Position numbers and translations under genes: made by a program
Shown here: positions 36,501 through 44,861 of the stretch, piece by piece
Layout of the letters: each line of letters starts with the position of its first letter
Numbering within the stretch: position 1 is the first letter of the stretch
From: Macrotis lagotis
Lineage: Eukaryota; Chordata; Mammalia; Peramelemorphia; Peramelidae
Direction: 5' to 3'
Assembly: GCF_037893015.1 (NCBI RefSeq)
Contig: NC_133665.1
Location: 104,995,937-105,059,936 of the forward strand
Length of the DNA: 64,000 bases
The notes under the pieces: generated by a model
The model's input: the letters and a program-made list of their open reading frames with translations, nothing else
The model's database searches: none
What the model was told of the DNA's origin: nothing

Positions 36501-37878
36501 TATCGGTAAACTCGCCAGGAGCGCCCCCCATCTGCTGAACGCTCAATGAGAAGACCAGCTGGACGAAATGTCTGAGGAAAAATGTGCCAGGGGGGTACAG
36601 AATTAATGAGTGTCTGTATGGACAAAGGTCACTGGAGGGTCTGAGGTTAGGAAGCAACTGGATTTAAAAGCAGAGGGCCAAGAACTACCATGGAATGATA
36701 TCACTTGTCTAAGTAATATTAGCCAACATTTTCTTTAGTACTGTGCTAAGCACTTGCTTTACTTCATTGGATCCTTACAACAACCCAGGGAGGTTGCTAC
36801 TATTGCTATTTCCATTTTAATAGATGAGGAAAATGAGGCAGAGGTTAAGTGACTTGCCCAGGGTCACACAGCTAGTAAGCATCTGAAGCGACATTTGAAC
36901 TATCCACTGCCTCATCTTGGGGTTAAAGATCACATGAGAAAACACAGTAGTTCTAAAACTGACAGAAAGATGTGTTCAGTACCTTGAAGGTCATGATAAG
37001 GTGGGTGAAGTAGAATTCGCCCTCCAAGTCCAGTTGGATACTGACATTCTCCACTCCTTGAACCAATGAGGACTTTATCAGAGCAACCCTGATGCCCATG
37101 CTTGGGACACCGCTGATACACCAAACCCAACCCAATGCCCTGTCCTCCCTCCCTCCCCCTCCCTCTGCTTCCACTGCTACCTAAAGCCTCTCCCCTCCTC
37201 ACCACTCTCTGCCTGCCACCATGTTCTTTCCCCATCAGGTCCACTCAGAGAAATCACATTCTTGATCCTATGGCCTCCCTGGCCCCTCGAGTCACAGAAG
37301 AAGCACTTCTCAGAGTCCTAGATAGAGGAAGGTGGGGGTCAGGGTCTCCAGTTTCCCCGCAGAAAAGTTCCTAAATTCACTTACCCGCCCAAGGGAAAAC
37401 TTCCTAAGTTCATTCCCCTGTAGAAGCTTCTGAGCCCCACTATCCTCAAGGTTCCCTTTGAAGACTGGCGTTGTCAACCCTCTGGGAGTCAAGTTTCATT
37501 CTCAAAGGTCCAATACATACCTGCAGGTGGCTGACAATGCAGTAGGGCTCAGGACCCCTCAAACCACAGGTGGATGAGGCATGGAGACTCTGGCTCCTAC
37601 CTACAACTAGATTGCCAGTAGGAGGATAACAGCTCCCTCCAGAGCAGCCAGGTCGGGGCAGAAGGTCAGGTACTTCATGGGCATAGGCATGGGGTATCTG
37701 TACTGAGGACCAGAGGAGAGGAAGGACCCTGAAATTTCTAACCCAGCTTCTCAAAGGAACACTCAGCTTCCCACCTAAGAAACAAAAAGTCCCACTTTCT
37801 GTCTCCTTCCTCCCTGACCCCCCCCCCCTTTACTTAGCAGCAGCAGTAAGATGAAGCAGTGGCCCACTTGGCTTGAAG
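4418..37878 (-). CDS. LAMB2L: Laminin beta-2-like chain (paralogue of LAMB2 at the human LAMB2P1 position), open over 34 exons
   Basis: Predicted secreted basement-membrane laminin beta chain. Exons (minus strand): 37834-37878, 37521-37702, 37203-37317, 36983-37056, 36383-36571, 36216-36279, 34315-34520, 33772-33892, 33496-33684, 33188-33367, 32538-32650, 30147-30226, 29868-30024, 29331-29480, 28979-29137, 28771-28892, 28535-28655, 25052-25244, 24314-24457, 23972-24203, 23672-23835, 20641-20880, 19834-20054, 17924-18020, 17329-17701, 16964-17133, 16639-16880, 15953-16120, 15666-15804, 14757-14946, 13776-13917, 5663-5836, 5131-5287, 4418-4551. All junctions are GT-AG except a GC donor after 17329. 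Phases agree throughout and I saw no internal stop, giving about 1,815 codons (human LAMB2: 1,798). Domain order is LN, LE1-5, LF, LE6-13, coil, knob, coil. It lies upstream of LAMB2 in the same orientation, and CCDC71 follows it, as for human LAMB2P1. The first exon and ATG are unresolved. Exon edges were read by eye. Confidence 0.9.
4560..5130. other. LAMB2L last introns: degenerate short-period sequence
   Basis: Intron sequence without recognised repeats. It has a loose recurrence of 'gaacccc..aagcattcagag', 'ggtccc' and 'gaaattttcc' motifs every 30-40 bases, which looks like a decayed tandem array. Confidence 0.3.
6371..6528 (-). mobile_element. WSINE1-type SINE
   Basis: Reverse complement of the consensus: T-rich end, 'gcccaaggccacatggctaggtaattatt', ending 'gcgccacttagcggcccc'. 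Moderately diverged. Confidence 0.85.
7200..7775 (+). mobile_element. 5'-truncated L1 3' end, interrupted by a SINE
   Basis: Plus-strand L1 end: 'aaccaagagaacaatatcc', then after the SINE 'tagttctcattcctctttcac', 'gtacatgtacaatattt', 'catggggagaggggaggg' and 'gatgaaaaactacca'. The same 3'UTR occurs near 20.4, 30.7, 56.3 and 57.3 kb. The usual A-rich tail is absent; the copied laminin exon follows directly. Confidence 0.75.
7399..7537 (-). mobile_element. WSINE1-type SINE inside the L1 3' end
   Basis: Antisense consensus from 'tttttaggtttttgcaaggc' to 'gtgccacctagccgccc'. 'attcattttt' flanks both sides, consistent with a target-site duplication. Confidence 0.9.
7776..7906 (-). pseudogene. Partial copy of the LAMB2L exon 5663-5836 within the adjacent intron
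   Basis: This 131-bp stretch matches 5702-5834 with about six differences (~95% identity), including 'ggtccaggttggaacccaca' and 'ctgaactagccctaatgcc'. It ends within two bases of the 5' exon boundary and carries no flanking intron, as if derived from exon or RNA rather than genomic DNA. Two single-base losses break the reading frame and no splice site flanks it, so it should not be coding. It is in the same orientation as the gene, joined to an L1 3' end on one side and to L2-like sequence on the other. Confidence 0.85.
9374..9518 (+). mobile_element. WSINE1-type SINE in L2, with target-site duplication
   Basis: Plus-strand SINE from 'ggggtggctacgtggcac' to an A-rich tail. It is flanked by 'caaaattacccatgatt' and 'caaaattactcatgatt', a 17-bp duplication with one mismatch. 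Confidence 0.95.
10346..10495 (-). mobile_element. WSINE1-type SINE in L2, with target-site duplication
   Basis: Antisense copy from 'ttttttaggtttttgcaagg' to 'acgccacctagcctcccc'. 'aagcacaattttctt' occurs on both sides. Confidence 0.95.
10960..12350. other. Old LINE-like intron sequence
   Basis: AT-rich sequence resembling decayed L3/CR1 and L2. The block at 12187-12345 repeats the L2 motifs seen at 9.7 and 10.6 kb ('catctttcatgtctgaaat', 'ccttacacaatttgtcttcc'). No gene seen. Confidence 0.45.
12358..12406. repeat. (TG)n microsatellite, about 24 units
   Basis: An uninterrupted TG/GT run inside L2-derived intron sequence. Confidence 0.97.
13509..13657 (+). mobile_element. WSINE1-type SINE with target-site duplication
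   Basis: Plus-strand SINE 'ggggcactaggtggcgcagtgg' to an A17 tail, flanked by 'ggtttcctaga' and 'ggcttcctaga'. It lies about 120 bases from the donor of the exon 13776-13917; a 16-base G run follows at 13711-13726. Confidence 0.93.
14290..14600 (+). mobile_element. L2 LINE 3' end
   Basis: 'cttccttcaagagcc', 'ccccattagaatgggagctc', 'gagggcagggactgtgg' and 'caccagcacttac' are the typical L2 3' terminus. It lies in an intron of LAMB2L. A MIR-like piece precedes it near 14075-14180. Confidence 0.8.
15050..15460. mobile_element. MIR-like CORE-SINE fragments
   Basis: Two decayed pieces in an intron: 'aacttgcccagggtctcag' with 'ggatttgaactcaggttc' (15060-15185), and 'taacagagaagaaaactaag' (15345-15425). 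Confidence 0.55.
15953..16120 (-). other. LAMB2L: LAMB2L beta-knob exon with reduced cysteine content
   Basis: A 56-codon symmetric exon (phase 0 at both ends), VCGRSQG through TRLGRLRRR. It aligns to the human LAMB2 knob, which starts VCGAPGDAPC. The first four knob cysteines are present (CGRS, ACTV, PCGP, PCSG). The fifth and sixth of the LAMB2 pattern (CGGLSC in human) are replaced by cysteine-free sequence. Both flanking splice sites are good. Confidence 0.8.
16446..16600 (+). mobile_element. WSINE1-type SINE
   Basis: Plus strand, 'agggtggctagatggcatag' to 'ccttgcaaaaaaacccc'. It sits only about 40 bases from the donor of LAMB2L exon 16639-16880. Confidence 0.92.
18380..19830. other. LAMB2L intron with MIR-like pieces
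   Basis: MIR-type fragments near 18575-18740 ('tttacagatgaagaaactga') and 19000-19220 ('agaagaggaaacagaggccc'). The rest is unassigned intron; no exon seen. Confidence 0.5.
20150..20570 (+). mobile_element. L1 3' end
   Basis: 'ctctcagcagttcagagatc', 'ttagttctgattcctctttc', 'acgtacatgtaccacc', 'catggggaggggggaggg', 'ttgaaaactatctttg' and an A-rich tail. It begins only about 95 bases from the acceptor of exon 19834-20054. Confidence 0.85.
21090..22700 (+). mobile_element. Old L1 ORF2 3'-terminal sequence, broken by SINEs
   Basis: Plus-strand L1-type sequence ('gatcaaaggata', 'attggtggaaatgaaaatt', 'cagtttgggaatggctgaac', 'gaaatgctattctgttac'), closing with an A-rich tail after 22625. Heavily mutated. 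Confidence 0.6.
22462..22626 (-). mobile_element. WSINE1-type SINE inside L1
   Basis: Antisense copy from 'tttttagtttttgcaaggca' to 'ctgcgccacctagccgccc'. 'agaactcaaggttttat' and 'agaactcaaggttttaa' flank it, a clear target-site duplication. Confidence 0.95.
22711..22862 (+). mobile_element. WSINE1-type SINE at the tail of the L1
   Basis: Plus strand, 'gggcggctaggtggcgcagtg' to 'gccttagaaaatctaaaaaa', inserted into the A-rich L1 tail. Confidence 0.92.
24715..24940 (+). mobile_element. MIR/CORE-SINE
   Basis: 'ttggaattaggaagaccag', 'cctgggcaagtcatttaacc' and 'ctcagtttcctcatctaaaa', the plus-strand MIR signature. Intronic. Confidence 0.8.
25260..26690. other. LAMB2L intron, mostly unassigned
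   Basis: Part of the 3.3-kb intron between exons 25052-25244 and 28535-28655. It contains vague L2-like stretches (about 26040-26170 and 26390-26600), too decayed to call firmly. No coding exon seen. Confidence 0.4.
26690..27385 (+). mobile_element. 5'-truncated L1 (ORF2 C-terminus and 3'UTR)
   Basis: A frame at 26700-27054 encodes the ORF2 tail ([40 protein letters not shown]). The 3'UTR and an A-rich end at 27355-27385 follow. Truncated at the 5' side. Confidence 0.9.
27487..27740. repeat. (TC)n microsatellite and degenerate TCTCACAC satellite
   Basis: A pure CT run at 27487-27537, followed by about 200 bases of CT/CA-rich variants ('tctctcacac', 'tgtctctctgt'). The polypurine/polypyrimidine asymmetry spans the whole block. 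Reading frames across it are artefacts. Confidence 0.95.
27885..28135 (+). mobile_element. MAR1-type CORE-SINE
   Basis: 'gatgattcaatggatagagt', 'gagttcaaatttggcctcaa', 'atctttgccaagaaaacccc' and 'gttgggtgcaattgaatgac'. About 250 bp, near full length. Confidence 0.85.
29331..29480 (-). CDS. LAMB2L: LAMB2L 50-codon arginine-rich exon inside the LF domain
   Basis: This exon is phase 0 at both ends, with a good acceptor (TTGTCCTTCAG) and donor (AAG|GTAAAA). It encodes [12 protein letters not shown] followed by the basic run [15 protein letters not shown] and [12 protein letters not shown]. Human LAMB2 has only about 20 residues between EAED and SWTG; here there are about 76, and this exon accounts for most of the gain. 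The basic run contains RLRR, which fits a furin-type R-X-R/K-R consensus. Its symmetric phase means it could be skipped without changing frame. A weak match (GPVLKRLRP to human GQVLDVVER) suggests expansion of an existing exon, not a new one. That it is really spliced in is inferred. Confidence 0.65.
30560..30858 (+). mobile_element. L1 3' end
   Basis: 'gttttatgtttttctctttc', 'gattgtacatgtacaatctc', 'catggggagaggaggaaggg', 'gatgaaaactatctttgcat' and an A-rich tail. In the intron between exons 30147-30226 and 32538-32650. A MIR fragment lies just before it (30325-30450). Confidence 0.88.
31065..31210 (+). mobile_element. WSINE1-type SINE with perfect target-site duplication
   Basis: Plus strand, 'ggcggctaggtggtgtagtgg' to 'gccttgcaaaaac', flanked on both sides by 'ataagtttctccaga'. 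Confidence 0.96.
31947..32103 (+). mobile_element. WSINE1-type SINE with target-site duplication
   Basis: Plus strand, 'ggggcagctaggtggagcag' to an A16 tail, flanked by 'aaaaatcatcaaccta' on both sides. Confidence 0.96.
32538..33892 (-). other. LAMB2L: LAMB2L LE repeats 1-4 (repeat 5 continues in 30147-30024)
   Basis: Exons 33772-33892 ([19 protein letters not shown]), 33496-33684 ([20 protein letters not shown]), 33188-33367 ([15 protein letters not shown]) and 32538-32650 ([29 protein letters not shown]), then [12 protein letters not shown] in exon 30147-30226. Cysteine spacing and sequence follow human LAMB2 closely ([32 protein letters not shown]). Confidence 0.9.
32651..33187. other. 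LAMB2L intron with cryptic ~30-40 bp periodicity
   Basis: No interspersed repeat recognised. Phrases such as 'gggttcaaggttgaagactc', 'ggggttctggggttgaatca' and 'ggggttcaagatgagctctc' recur loosely, as in a decayed tandem array. The same texture is seen at 32390-32520. Confidence 0.35.
34020..35530. mobile_element. CORE-SINE cluster in the LAMB2L LN/LE introns
   Basis: Three plus-strand CORE-SINEs. One is a tail fragment at about 34060-34235 ('gtcactggatccagatgac'). One is a MIR at about 34785-34905 ('gagctcagttccagtcttg'). One is a MAR1-type copy at about 35285-35525 ('gggcaagtcacgtcaccg', 'ctttgccaagaaaaccccaa'). Confidence 0.75.
34315..37702 (-). other. LAMB2L: LAMB2L LN (laminin N-terminal) domain exons
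   Basis: Exons 37521-37702, 37203-37317, 36983-37056, 36383-36571, 36216-36279 and 34315-34520. They encode [109 protein letters not shown] and [14 protein letters not shown]. The LN domain drives network polymerisation of laminins. Exon lengths match LAMB2 (74, 189 and 64 nt identical; one exon 18 nt shorter), which shows tandem duplication of a whole gene. Confidence 0.93.
36700..36910 (-). mobile_element. MIR fragment
   Basis: 'ggatccttacaacaaccca', 'aatagatgaggaaaatgag' and 'gacttgcccagggtcacac'. Intronic, between LN exons. Confidence 0.8.
37834..37878 (-). CDS. LAMB2L: LAMB2L signal-peptide exon (start codon not in this exon)
   Basis: The acceptor CCCCATCTCTCAG precedes 45 bases that read, in the frame fixed by the next exon, [14 protein letters not shown]; the next exon continues IQIPHAYA, then HEV. 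This is a hydrophobic core and an A-Y-A signal-peptidase site. The exon corresponds to the LAMB2 ATG exon (same phase-1 donor), but no ATG occurs here or in the upstream in-frame run, which reaches a stop without one. The true start must lie in an upstream exon, use a near-cognate codon, or be lost. Confidence 0.7.
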   Translation of the reverse strand, partial: LQAKWATASSYCCC

Positions 37879-38064
37879 CTGAGAGATGGGGAGAAGTGAT
37901 TATCCAGTACCGATGGCTCAGGCTACCGGTTCCCCTGCTGGGCCTGGGAGTGAAGGCCTTAGTTAGACTTGCCTAGGAGATGGGTGGTGGGAAAGACTAC
38001 CACCAGCAGGCTGCTCTCCTTCCAACCAACCTTTCCCCACACCACCCCACCTTCCTCAACTCAC

Positions 38065-38185
38065 CCCTTGGAACCTAGTATGGGAGGAATGGGGCAGGAG
38101 GATGGGAGGGGGGAAGAAGAAACCTACCCCTGCACCAGACTTCCACCCCCCACCCCAATGCAAGCTGTTGCTCCTGGAGTTTATA
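38065..38185 (-). promoter_or_regulatory. Candidate LAMB2L promoter (TATA box) and non-coding exon 1
   Basis: The minus strand has TATAAA at 38185-38180 with a CACCC-like element just upstream. About 85 bases after the expected start site is a strong donor (CAAGGG|GTGAGTTG, exon end at 38065). The exon would contain no ATG. A second possible leader, 38354-38526, has an ATG, an open frame and a donor (AAGAT|GTGAGTAT). It joins in frame only if an alternative AAG acceptor at 37871 is used. Confidence 0.35.
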
Positions 38186-38189
38186 CTCC

Positions 38190-39120
38190 ACACCCCTGGA
38201 GTCCAGTAGAGATGGAGATGAGTCCTGAGTGGGTAAGGGGGAAGAAAACTTCTATCTACTCATCCCTGGAATTAAGATGGGGGAGAGGGCAGAAGAAAAG
38301 ACCTCCCTTCCTGAGGTAGCACCGCCCCCCCCAAACCTCTGGACTATACTCACATCTTGGAGCCCAGCACAGGCAGATCCTGGAGAGCTAGGTTTGCTGG
38401 GTATGTGTAGAGACTAGGGCTGCCCAGACACCAGTGGTGACCAGGGCAGGTGCTGGAGGCTTCTCCCAGACTGCCACTCCCCATCACCCCGCCCAGCTCT
38501 TTGAGTTGAAAGGAGCAAATTCTCATTCAAATGAACCCCCTCCTCATCCAGTAAAGAAAAGCTGCGTCTCTAGGCACCTCTGGGGAATGTCATTCAGAGC
38601 TCGGGGCCCAGGGGAGGGGATGGAAGCTGAGCAGTGAGAGGTCTGGGGCCAGAGAAGGGGATAGGAACCAGGGAAAATTCTTAAACCACTTCAGAAAGGC
38701 TTGGTGGAGACTAGAGTGTATATGTAAGGGGAAGGAGGGGTGGGGGAAGACTATCAGAAAACTGGAGGCAAAGCTGGGGTACTACTGCCTTAGATGAATT
38801 CAAATTTCTCTTTATGATTCCGCCCTGAGTTCCTGGGCACACTGGACCCTGCAGTTCAATCTATGACTCCTTTCCTCCATTCTCTGGGGTTCCTACCTCT
38901 AGAGAACCAGCCCAAGGGGACTGATTATCTACCATTCCTCTAGGAGAAAGAAAAATAAGAGGCTCTCATCTTTCTCCTAAAACCTTTCTGTCTTACATTG
39001 TCCTTGAGGTAAAAGGGGATATTCCTATATTTTCCACTTCTGCATTCTCACTTCCCATCCCCAGCAGGTTTCTCTACCCCATCAAATTCCAACTCCTCTC
39101 TGGGAAGGAATGGGAAAAAA
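38190..39120. other. Intergenic region between LAMB2L and CCDC71
   Basis: About 0.9 kb without recognised repeats. Contains the low-confidence leader 38354-38526. Nothing else supportable. Confidence 0.4.
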
Positions 39121-39149
39121 TACTCAGACACAGATGCAGAGGATGAAGC

Positions 39150-39160
39150 ACCATTTACTG
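39150..39160 (-). terminator. Candidate variant poly(A) signal AGTAAA for CCDC71
   Basis: The minus strand reads CCTCAGTAAATGG, followed after about 25 bases by the GT-rich stretch 'TCTGTGTCTGAG'. No canonical AATAAA was seen between the CCDC71 stop and here. The 3'UTR would be about 2.2 kb (39130-41397). That span has no SINE or LINE, which fits transcribed sequence. Confidence 0.4.
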
Positions 39161-41397
39161 AGGACAGCAGAACAAGTGGCCTGCAAGTGGTCAATAATTC
39201 CCATTTAACTTAAAATGCCGGTAAGACCTCAGACCCCAGAAGCCTGAGGGCCTTCCCCGGAAGTCAGTTGCACTCTTCACAGGCCACAACTGCATACCAA
39301 ACATCACAGATCCGCATCCGTGGAGACGTCACAAACAAACCAATGAACACGCAGCAGGGATGAGGGTCTGGTCCTCGAGTTTCCCAAAGTCACAAAGGAC
39401 ACCAACCAGGGAAGGAATGGTGACCTGCCTTCTAGGTTCCACCCCTACCATTGCCACTATGGGCTTGGAGGGACCCACAGACAGCAGAGGGTAAAAGTAG
39501 GGTGGATGACTTGAAGACAGGATGAAAAGGGTAAGGGACATTGTTTGGATTCAATTTTGAGGGGGGGAGTGCCAGCTCAGCCCCCCATCTAAGAGTCCGA
39601 GGTCCAGTTGGGAAATGCTTTCCACTGCCATGGAGATGACCAAGTCTTTCAGTCATTACCCAACTTCTACAAAAGTGAGGAAGGTAGAGAACTTCACCCA
39701 CAGGCCCCAAATCTATATCAACCCATCCATAGAGATGCTCTTTACAGCCACCATTACCTGACTGGCACTTGGGGCCAACCCGGAAACAGAGTACTCCCCT
39801 GACTGGGAAGGGGCATGGCTTGACCTGGCTCAATAGCTTCCAGCTCTGTTCCACAGGCCCACAAGGGGGTCTGAGGTGGATTAAGGCCTCAAAGTCTTGG
39901 TCCTGAGACACAATGACCATCGGTGCTCCAGGCCATTCCTACCTCCAACCATCTTTTTGTTTCAAGTGGGAAGAGACTGACCATCTCTCTCCCCAATCCA
40001 CCTTCCTCAACACACTCCCAGAGCCAAGACCCTAGAGTATGACTGGTAGATAGGAGAGGAGGGGCAAACCAATTCTGGGGAAGGATGAGGGAAAGAGGCT
40101 GGGGCTAGACAGCTACAATTCCTCAAGGTCTAGCTGCAGGGATTTAGAGATAAGGCCCTGGAGGGAAAGTAGCAGCCAGGAGGGAAACAGCAGCCCTGAG
40201 GAAAGACCTTGAAGCTCTGGATGGTTGCCCACAGACTCATGGTGTGCAAGGATGGGAGACAAGGAGTCACTGTCTGATTCTGTCCCCCTGGGAAGAAGTT
40301 GACCAAAAAAAGAAAATCCTCTTTTCCTCTCAGCCTAGGTATCAGCTCTTGGGTCGTCACAACTCACCTGGCAGGCTTCCCCATGATCTTGCAGAAAGTA
40401 GGGCCTAGACACCTGACTCTCACCTTTTTGCTCACCAGGTCCAAGCCAAGGTTGTCTCAGGACAGGGGAGTGAGTTGGCCTCTGCCCAAGTCACCCACAG
40501 AAGCAAATGTCAAGAAAGTAGAGACTCCCATGACCACCCAGAGGAGGTTAGAACAAATCTCAAATGGTGAATTCCTGCCAATTTACATGTTGGCTCCCTC
40601 AGCTGCACCCCCAACATCACTTAAGAGATGACTTATTGAGCTCAATGGACTCAAAGTATTGGTCACCCACGTAGGCAGGCAGGCAAAAGGGCTTTCCCCT
40701 GGCACTAGTTTAGGAAAGTGCCAGGGGCTGTCAATTAATATGATCCTGAAACAATCCACGCTCTACTCTTTCCGTGGCAAGAACTTTCCTGGAAGCATGG
40801 AGAGGACCCAAAATAAGGAGCTGTAAATGAATTCTGAAAAGAGGAAGGAAACCCCAAAGGCTGACCCTGATGGAGAAGACAGACAATGGGGGCGGGGGTG
40901 GGGAGGAGTGGGGGGCATATAAAGATATAAAACTTGATCAAAATGAAATCAGTAAACATAGAGCTTGGAAAATAACAAATCACAGTGCATCACGTCATGA
41001 CAAAATTGCCTCCCCCAACGGTTTGGGGAAGGTCTGTTGGGGTGAAGCCATAAGAGGCTCTTTTGAGAGCAGGTAGCAAGACCTGCTCTCTCCCTTGGGA
41101 TGGGGGAGGCATCTCCCTGCATTTCTGAATGTGGCTCAGAGCCGGGCAGGCAGTCTCAGGGGCCTGGTGGCTGGAGAGCCTGAAACAGGAATGGAGCAAG
41201 CTGCCCAAAGTCTGCAGGTATCAGCTAACACACTGTCACCCAACACCCATGCTGCTCCAGCCACCAGCAGGAGAATCAAAGTTTCTCACTCCCCCTTCCC
41301 ACAGGGGAGGGTGGATGAGTTGGGGGGGAGGGGGGGCAGTGGTGCGTGGCCTGGCTGGGTCAGAGGGAAATGGACCCTGGACTGGACCTTGAGTCAA

Positions 41398-42618
<1,221 letters not shown>

Positions 42619-43089
42619 TCAGTGAATCCCTTCAGAAAGGATGTCTTCAGAAAATAATTCATCTTAAACATTTATTAAATGTCTTATCATGTGCTAGTCC
42701 CAGCCCTAGGGAAAACTGCCCCAGGCCCTGCCCTTGAGGAGTTTACATTCTGGTGAGGGGGGGAGAAGGGGAAAGGGAGGAAGAGAAGGGAAGCAGGAAG
42801 AGAGAATCTCATGCCTGCAAGGTCTCTCCTCACCTGTCCTCTTGGAACCCCCAGCTTAGGGTTCTTCTCTCTCTATCCCCAGGGTCAGGCACTTAACAAA
42901 TGTTTTTAATAAAGACATATCTGTTCTCCCAAAGTGTCCAACATCCTCAAACCAAATCCCATCTCAGAACTTAATAACTGTGATTAACCTCTCTGCCTCA
43001 GTTTCTACATCAGTAAAATGAGGGCTTGGTTGCCTTTAAAGTCCCTTCTGATTCTGAATATATGACCCTTAATATCTCCCAAAGCCAGT

Positions 43090-44470
43090 GACCTAATCCT
43101 TCTTGGCCAGGTCTGACCCTGTAGCTCTCTCTCCTCCCTGAGATTCCCTCATGCTATTTGCTTGGTTGTCCTCCTTCCTGCCTGGCAGTTGACCTTGGTC
43201 TCCCTGGCCAATCATCTGGCCCAAGGCCCCTGGGCCCTCTTCTCTTCTTTCTCCACTCTCCCTTAGTTGTCTCATCAGCACATGGTTTCAACTTTCATCT
43301 CCATACAAATGACTCCCAAATCTGGTTATATAGCCCTGATCTCTCCTAAACTCCAATCCCCATAATACAAACCAGACTTAAATTTTTATGTTTATTCTAA
43401 AATTAAAGACCAAATAAAATGAGCATTTCCTCATGATAATAGAGTGCCAAAAGAAGTTTATACATGAAACTTAAAGGTTTCTAATATGTAGTTATTTTTC
43501 TTTTTTATTTTAGTGTAAGTATTTAATACATTCAAAGATGTCTTGCTGTTTCTGCTTCTCTCAGGCCTTCCTTTTGTTCTCTTCTCTACATTTAAAATCA
43601 ATATGAAGTCAGTTAGGTGAGGCAATGGCTAGAACACCAGTTCTGAGGGCTAGAGTTCAAATTTGACCTCGGACAGTTGACAATGGCTGTGTGACCCTGG
43701 GCAAGTCACTTAATCCCGAATGCCTTGCAAAAGGCATATCTCTGATGCATAATTTTTGTAATGGGAATTCTATTTCTCCCTATGCCTGCCTCAAAATCTC
43801 CCAGCTTTCATGAAGGGGAGGGACCACAGCCTACTAGTCACTTGACTCTTCTTTCCTTCTCACAACAATCAGCTGTTCAGTATTATTGCTTCTCCATCTT
43901 TAGAAATCTGTCACATCAGTCTCTTTATTCACATAGCCCCTGCCCTAAGTCAGGCCCTGATCACTTCCAACCTATTCCCATACCTCACTAAACTCCCAAC
44001 TCAATGACCTCCATGAAGTGGTTCCCTATTGCCTCAAAGACAAAAGTTAACTCCTCAGTCTAGCATTTAAAGGTCTCAAAAATCTAGATCCTTCTAATTT
44101 CATGTTACTCCCCTTCATGAACTTTCTACTCCAAATCAGCCTAGTACCTGTCTCCTGGTTAGAACATTCCTTCTCTCCTCTTCATACCTGTGAACATGTG
44201 ATATCCAATGTCAGGAATGGACTTTCTCCCTGTATCTGCTTCCCCAAATCCCTAGGTTCCTTCAAAACACCTTTGGAGTCAGCCTCTGCCTAAGATCTTT
44301 CCAAGTCACTCTAGTTGTAAGTGCTCTGTCCCTCTGGACATGACCTTATATGACTTTCTGCTTACTTCTCTGTGCACATGGTGTATCCTCTCTGAAGGGA
44401 GGAACTATTTTTTTTCATGAATCTTCAGAACTTAATATAGTGCCTTACACATAGTTAAGTCATGTCTTTT
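43090..44470 (+). mobile_element. L2 LINE fragment with SINE insert
   Basis: 'ccctcttctcttctttctcc', 'ctcatcagcacatggtttca', 'ctatagcatttaaag'-like text near 44070 and a 3' end near 44390-44460. A diverged SINE interrupts it at 43615-43731 ('gtcagttaggtgaggcaatg'). Confidence 0.7.
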
Positions 44471-44861
44471 AAATTTAACTAATGTATAATACAAAATAGA
44501 GAGCAACAGGAACAAAGAAGAGATCCAGATTACATTAGAAGGAAAAAATACTCTTAGCTGGACAGGTTGAGAGAAGATTGATAAGGTGTACAGTTCGAGC
44601 CTGAAGCATGATAGATCAAGATTAGAGAACAGTTAGTCTTCCAGAATGACTAGATTTTGGCTGAAATGTGTGAGGGGAAACAGTATGAGATAGTATGGGA
44701 AAGGCCGGTGGTAACAAAATTATGGAGGGCCTTCAATGTCAAGGTAAATTCCAGCTTTGTCCTTTGCGCCCTAGGGAGCCCCTGAAGATTTCTGAGAAGG
44801 GGAGTAATAACTTCAGACCTATCTCATAGGAACAATATATCGACATCCTTAAGAAAGATGA

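Noticed and set aside
38354-38526. First coding exon of LAMB2L
   Set aside because: It would put about 58 residues before the signal sequence and needs an AAG acceptor; kept only as a possibility.
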